From Folioceros fuciformis (lineage: Eukaryota; Anthocerotophyta; Anthocerotopsida; Anthocerotales): DNA of 21,215 bases. Under the pieces are notes generated by a model. The model made no database searches. It was not told where the DNA came from and was given only the letters and a program-made list of their open reading frames with translations. The position numbers and the translations under genes were made by a program. Of this stretch, positions 19,201-21,215 are shown in pieces (the first letter of the stretch is position 1; the number at the start of each line of letters is the position of its first letter). The stretch lies in contig JBNGIO010004155.1 in the NCBI GenBank assembly GCA_049999805.1, positions 1 to 21,215 on the forward strand, in the 5' to 3' direction.

Positions 19201-20770
19201 TACACTCACTCAGGCATTTAGTAGCCCTGAGTGTGAGCAATGACGGTCAGCAGTTGAGGACGAGTACAAATCTCTGGTAAAGAACAATACCTAGACCCTC
19301 GTCGACCTCCCACCTGGCAGGAAGGCCATATCCTGCAAGTGGACATTTAAACTTAAGCTAAATGCCAAGGGAGCAGTTGCTAGATTCAAAGCACGGCTAG
19401 TGGCTAGGGGGTTCGCTCAGGTGGAGGGGCTGGACTGCCAAGAAACATCCTCAACTGTAGTCCAGAGCTAGTCTATCTGCCTCATCCTCGCCTATGCCAC
19501 AAAATTTGACCTAGACCTCCGACAAATGGATGTATGCACAGCCTTCCTGTACGGGGCCCTTGATGAGGAACTGTACATGATCCAGCCCGAAGCTTACCAA
19601 GACCCTGCACACCCACACAGTGTTAAGGCTACTGAAGTGTATCTACGAGTTGAAATAGAGTGGGAGAATATGGTACCTCACCATGCACGAGTACCTGTTG
19701 AGTATTAACTTCACTCAGAACACTGCCGACACTAATGTGTACAGGCTGGTGGTAGGATCCTCGGTTGTGCTACTAACCCTGTACGTGGACGATTTGATAC
19801 TTGCCACAAACGACCACAAATTGTCAGCAGAAGTGAAGACACAACTACACAAGAAGTTTGACATGAAGGACATTGGAGAACTAAAATATTGTCTAGGCAT
19901 TCAACTCCTACGCGCACGAGATGCTGGTATTATGTACATCCACTAAAGCAAGTACATCAGCGAGATACTACTGAAGTTTCATCTCGATCAAGCCAGACTT
20001 GCCACCACACCCTATGCTGTGGGCACCAAGCTCACTCGCCAGCAAAGCCCACAGACACCTGATGAATTAAAAGACATGGAAGGAGTACCTTACAGACACG
20101 CCGTTGGCAGTCTGATCTTCGTTGCCAACTGGACCAAGCCTGATATACAGTACTCAGTTAGTACTGTATCACAGTTCCTAGACTGCCCTGGGAGAGTACA
20201 CTGGACAGCAGTGAAACGGATTTTCTGCTACCTCAAGGGCACAACACATTACGGTCTCATGTACCAGAGGAGCGGAAATCAGCAGCTCAACTTATCTGGC
20301 TACTCGGATGCAAACTGGGCGTTTGACTCTGACTCTAGACATAGCATCTCTTCCTATTGCTTCTTGCTTGCATCTGCAGCAGTCACATGGAGCAGCAAGA
20401 AACAAGCCACTATTGCTCCATTGAAGCCGAATACAAGTCACTAACGAAAGCAGCCAAAGAGGTAGAGTGGGAGAGAGGGTTTCTTTCAGACCTCGGTCAC
20501 CCGCAGACCGACCCAACTCCCATCCTATGTGACAACACTTCAGCCCTGGTGCTAATAGCAAGGCCAACCTTCCACGCCAGAACGAAACATATAGAGATAC
20601 AACACCACAACATACGCGATATGGTGTCCAGGGGTATCATCAAGGTCAACTATACCAGCACAGAGGCAAACACAGCGGACATATTCACTAAAGGCCTACC
20701 AAAGCACGCTCACTACTTGCACATGAGAGGGCTGGGCCTAGGTGACTTCTCTGCCTATCTTGAACCCTGA
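19200..20770 (+). pseudogene. Copia reverse transcriptase and RNase H, broken
   Basis: The domain copies the RNA to DNA and degrades the RNA strand. The start is seen as TQAFSSPE...SAVEDEYKSLVKNNT, with TGA at 19231-19233 and TAG near 19291 in place of Trp codons. LPPGRKAISCKWTFKL, RFKARLVARGFAQ and the motif RQMDVCTAFLYGALDEELYM (19520-19578) follow. A frameshift near 19620 moves to the TMHEYLLSINFTQNTADTNV frame. The catalytic YVDD is intact at 19782-19793 (LYVDDLILA). After a TAA at 19945 the reading continues to the RNase H domain, with GYSDANWAFDSDSRHSISSY and WSSKKQATIA. A small frameshift near 20410 gives SIEAEYKSLTKAAKEVEW. ADIFTKGLPK marks the end, and the stop is at 20768-20770. Confidence 0.9.
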
Positions 20771-20785
20771 CAGGATACAGCTGAT

Positions 20786-20797
20786 GAGAGGGGGAAA
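20786..20797 (+). promoter_or_regulatory. Polypurine tract of the copia element
   Basis: GAGAGGGGGAAA lies 15 bp after the RNase H stop and just before a TG that could open the 3' LTR. Such a tract primes plus-strand DNA synthesis in LTR elements. Position and composition fit. No functional test is possible from sequence. Confidence 0.7.
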
Positions 20798-20799
20798 CT

Positions 20800-21215
20800 T
20801 GGGGTGCCCCCCACTGGTCGACTCCCACACTGAACACGCCTACCGCCCTCTCACCGGCCAAGGCAATGCGACCTTGGCACTCGCTAGCAAAGAAAAACAT
20901 CAGACCACAAAAAGAAGCTAGGGGACATACAAGAACACCAGCGCAGTCATCCACTCACCGGGCGGATGAAGCTACGACGCCAATACAATCGTCCCGAGCA
21001 CACATCAACCAGTTTCCTCAAGCCACCGCTCACAAGTCTACGAAGGAGGAAGTCGCGTCGCGACATGAGCATTCTCTTACAGGCACTACGACACTGTGCG
21101 CCCCACACCGACCTTCACAAATCGTGACGCTCGAGCTTCAAAAGGCAGGCGCCCACAAAACGACTTTGGTCGAACAGTGACGACACTGCCTTGGCGCCAT
21201 CCCGCAGCATTAGCT
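20800..21215 (+). repeat. Possible 3' LTR, running off the window
   Basis: The sequence begins TGGGGTGCCCCCCACTGG directly after the polypurine tract and continues to the right edge without a recognisable end. If it is the LTR, the 5' copy should begin the same way. I see no such sequence at 14.2-15.4 kb, so either the 5' LTR is missing or replaced, or the two ends come from different copies. Confidence 0.4.

Larger units (their letters stand above)
14999..21215 (+). mobile_element. Ty1/copia LTR retrotransposon, decayed, with inverted core
   Basis: Copia-order modules span the right 6 kb: candidate 5' LTR (14999-15374), primer-binding site (15375), long leader, gag (16608-about 17250), RT and RNase H (about 19200-20770), polypurine tract (20786-20797) and possible 3' LTR (20800 to the window edge). 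The zinc knuckle, protease, integrase and linker that belong between gag and RT are present but on the minus strand (about 17250-19200). Integrase before RT defines copia rather than gypsy order. The two LTR candidates do not look alike to my eye, so either one boundary is wrong or pieces of more than one copy are joined. Stops and frameshifts throughout show that it is inactive. Confidence 0.85.

Overview
The window is nuclear DNA of a land plant or close streptophyte relative. It holds one intact-looking plant-type gene, UFL1, in twenty short exons whose introns run from 73 to 188 bp. Around it lie decayed retroelements, a long minisatellite and one pseudogene of a conserved eukaryotic gene. 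The uniformly short introns argue against a conifer-like genome and would fit a bryophyte, lycophyte or streptophyte alga. The sequence alone does not settle the species. A run of 100 Ns at 3931-4030 shows that this is a draft assembly.

Layout, left to right. 1-860 is GC-rich and unassigned. 861-1880 is a broken copy of the 26S proteasome ATPase gene RPT2 that still carries an intron-like gap with GT...AG ends, so it is a segmental copy rather than a processed one. 1881-2605 is mostly AT-rich and empty. About 2605-5460, minus strand, is a decayed reverse-transcriptase element of non-LTR type with an N-terminal zinc-finger-like motif. Its RT catalytic motif is destroyed. 5863-7100 is a C/A-rich minisatellite whose repeat period changes from 82 bp to 66 bp. 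It carries long open frames that are a by-product of composition. 7514-8621 is a decayed, unrecognised coding-like stretch.

9764-14220 (+) is UFL1, the E3-like ligase of the UFM1 pathway, predicted at 812 residues. Its splice phases close cleanly across all exons, and one intron (13716-13801) uses a GC-AG donor.

From about 15.0 kb to the right edge lies a Ty1/copia retrotransposon: a candidate LTR, a primer-binding site, gag, then zinc knuckle, protease, integrase and linker, then RT and RNase H, a polypurine tract and a possible second LTR. The central block (about 17.25-19.2 kb) reads on the minus strand, while the parts before and after it read on the plus strand. It contains exactly the modules missing from the plus-strand parts, so the simplest explanation is an internal inversion. 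The element is also dead through stops, frameshifts and lost catalytic residues in protease and integrase.

I found no new multi-gene system. The most useful observations are the inverted copia core, the RPT2 pseudogene, the period switch in the minisatellite, the GC-AG and in-frame introns of UFL1, and a recurring pattern of 28-52 bp tandem duplications in the non-coding DNA.
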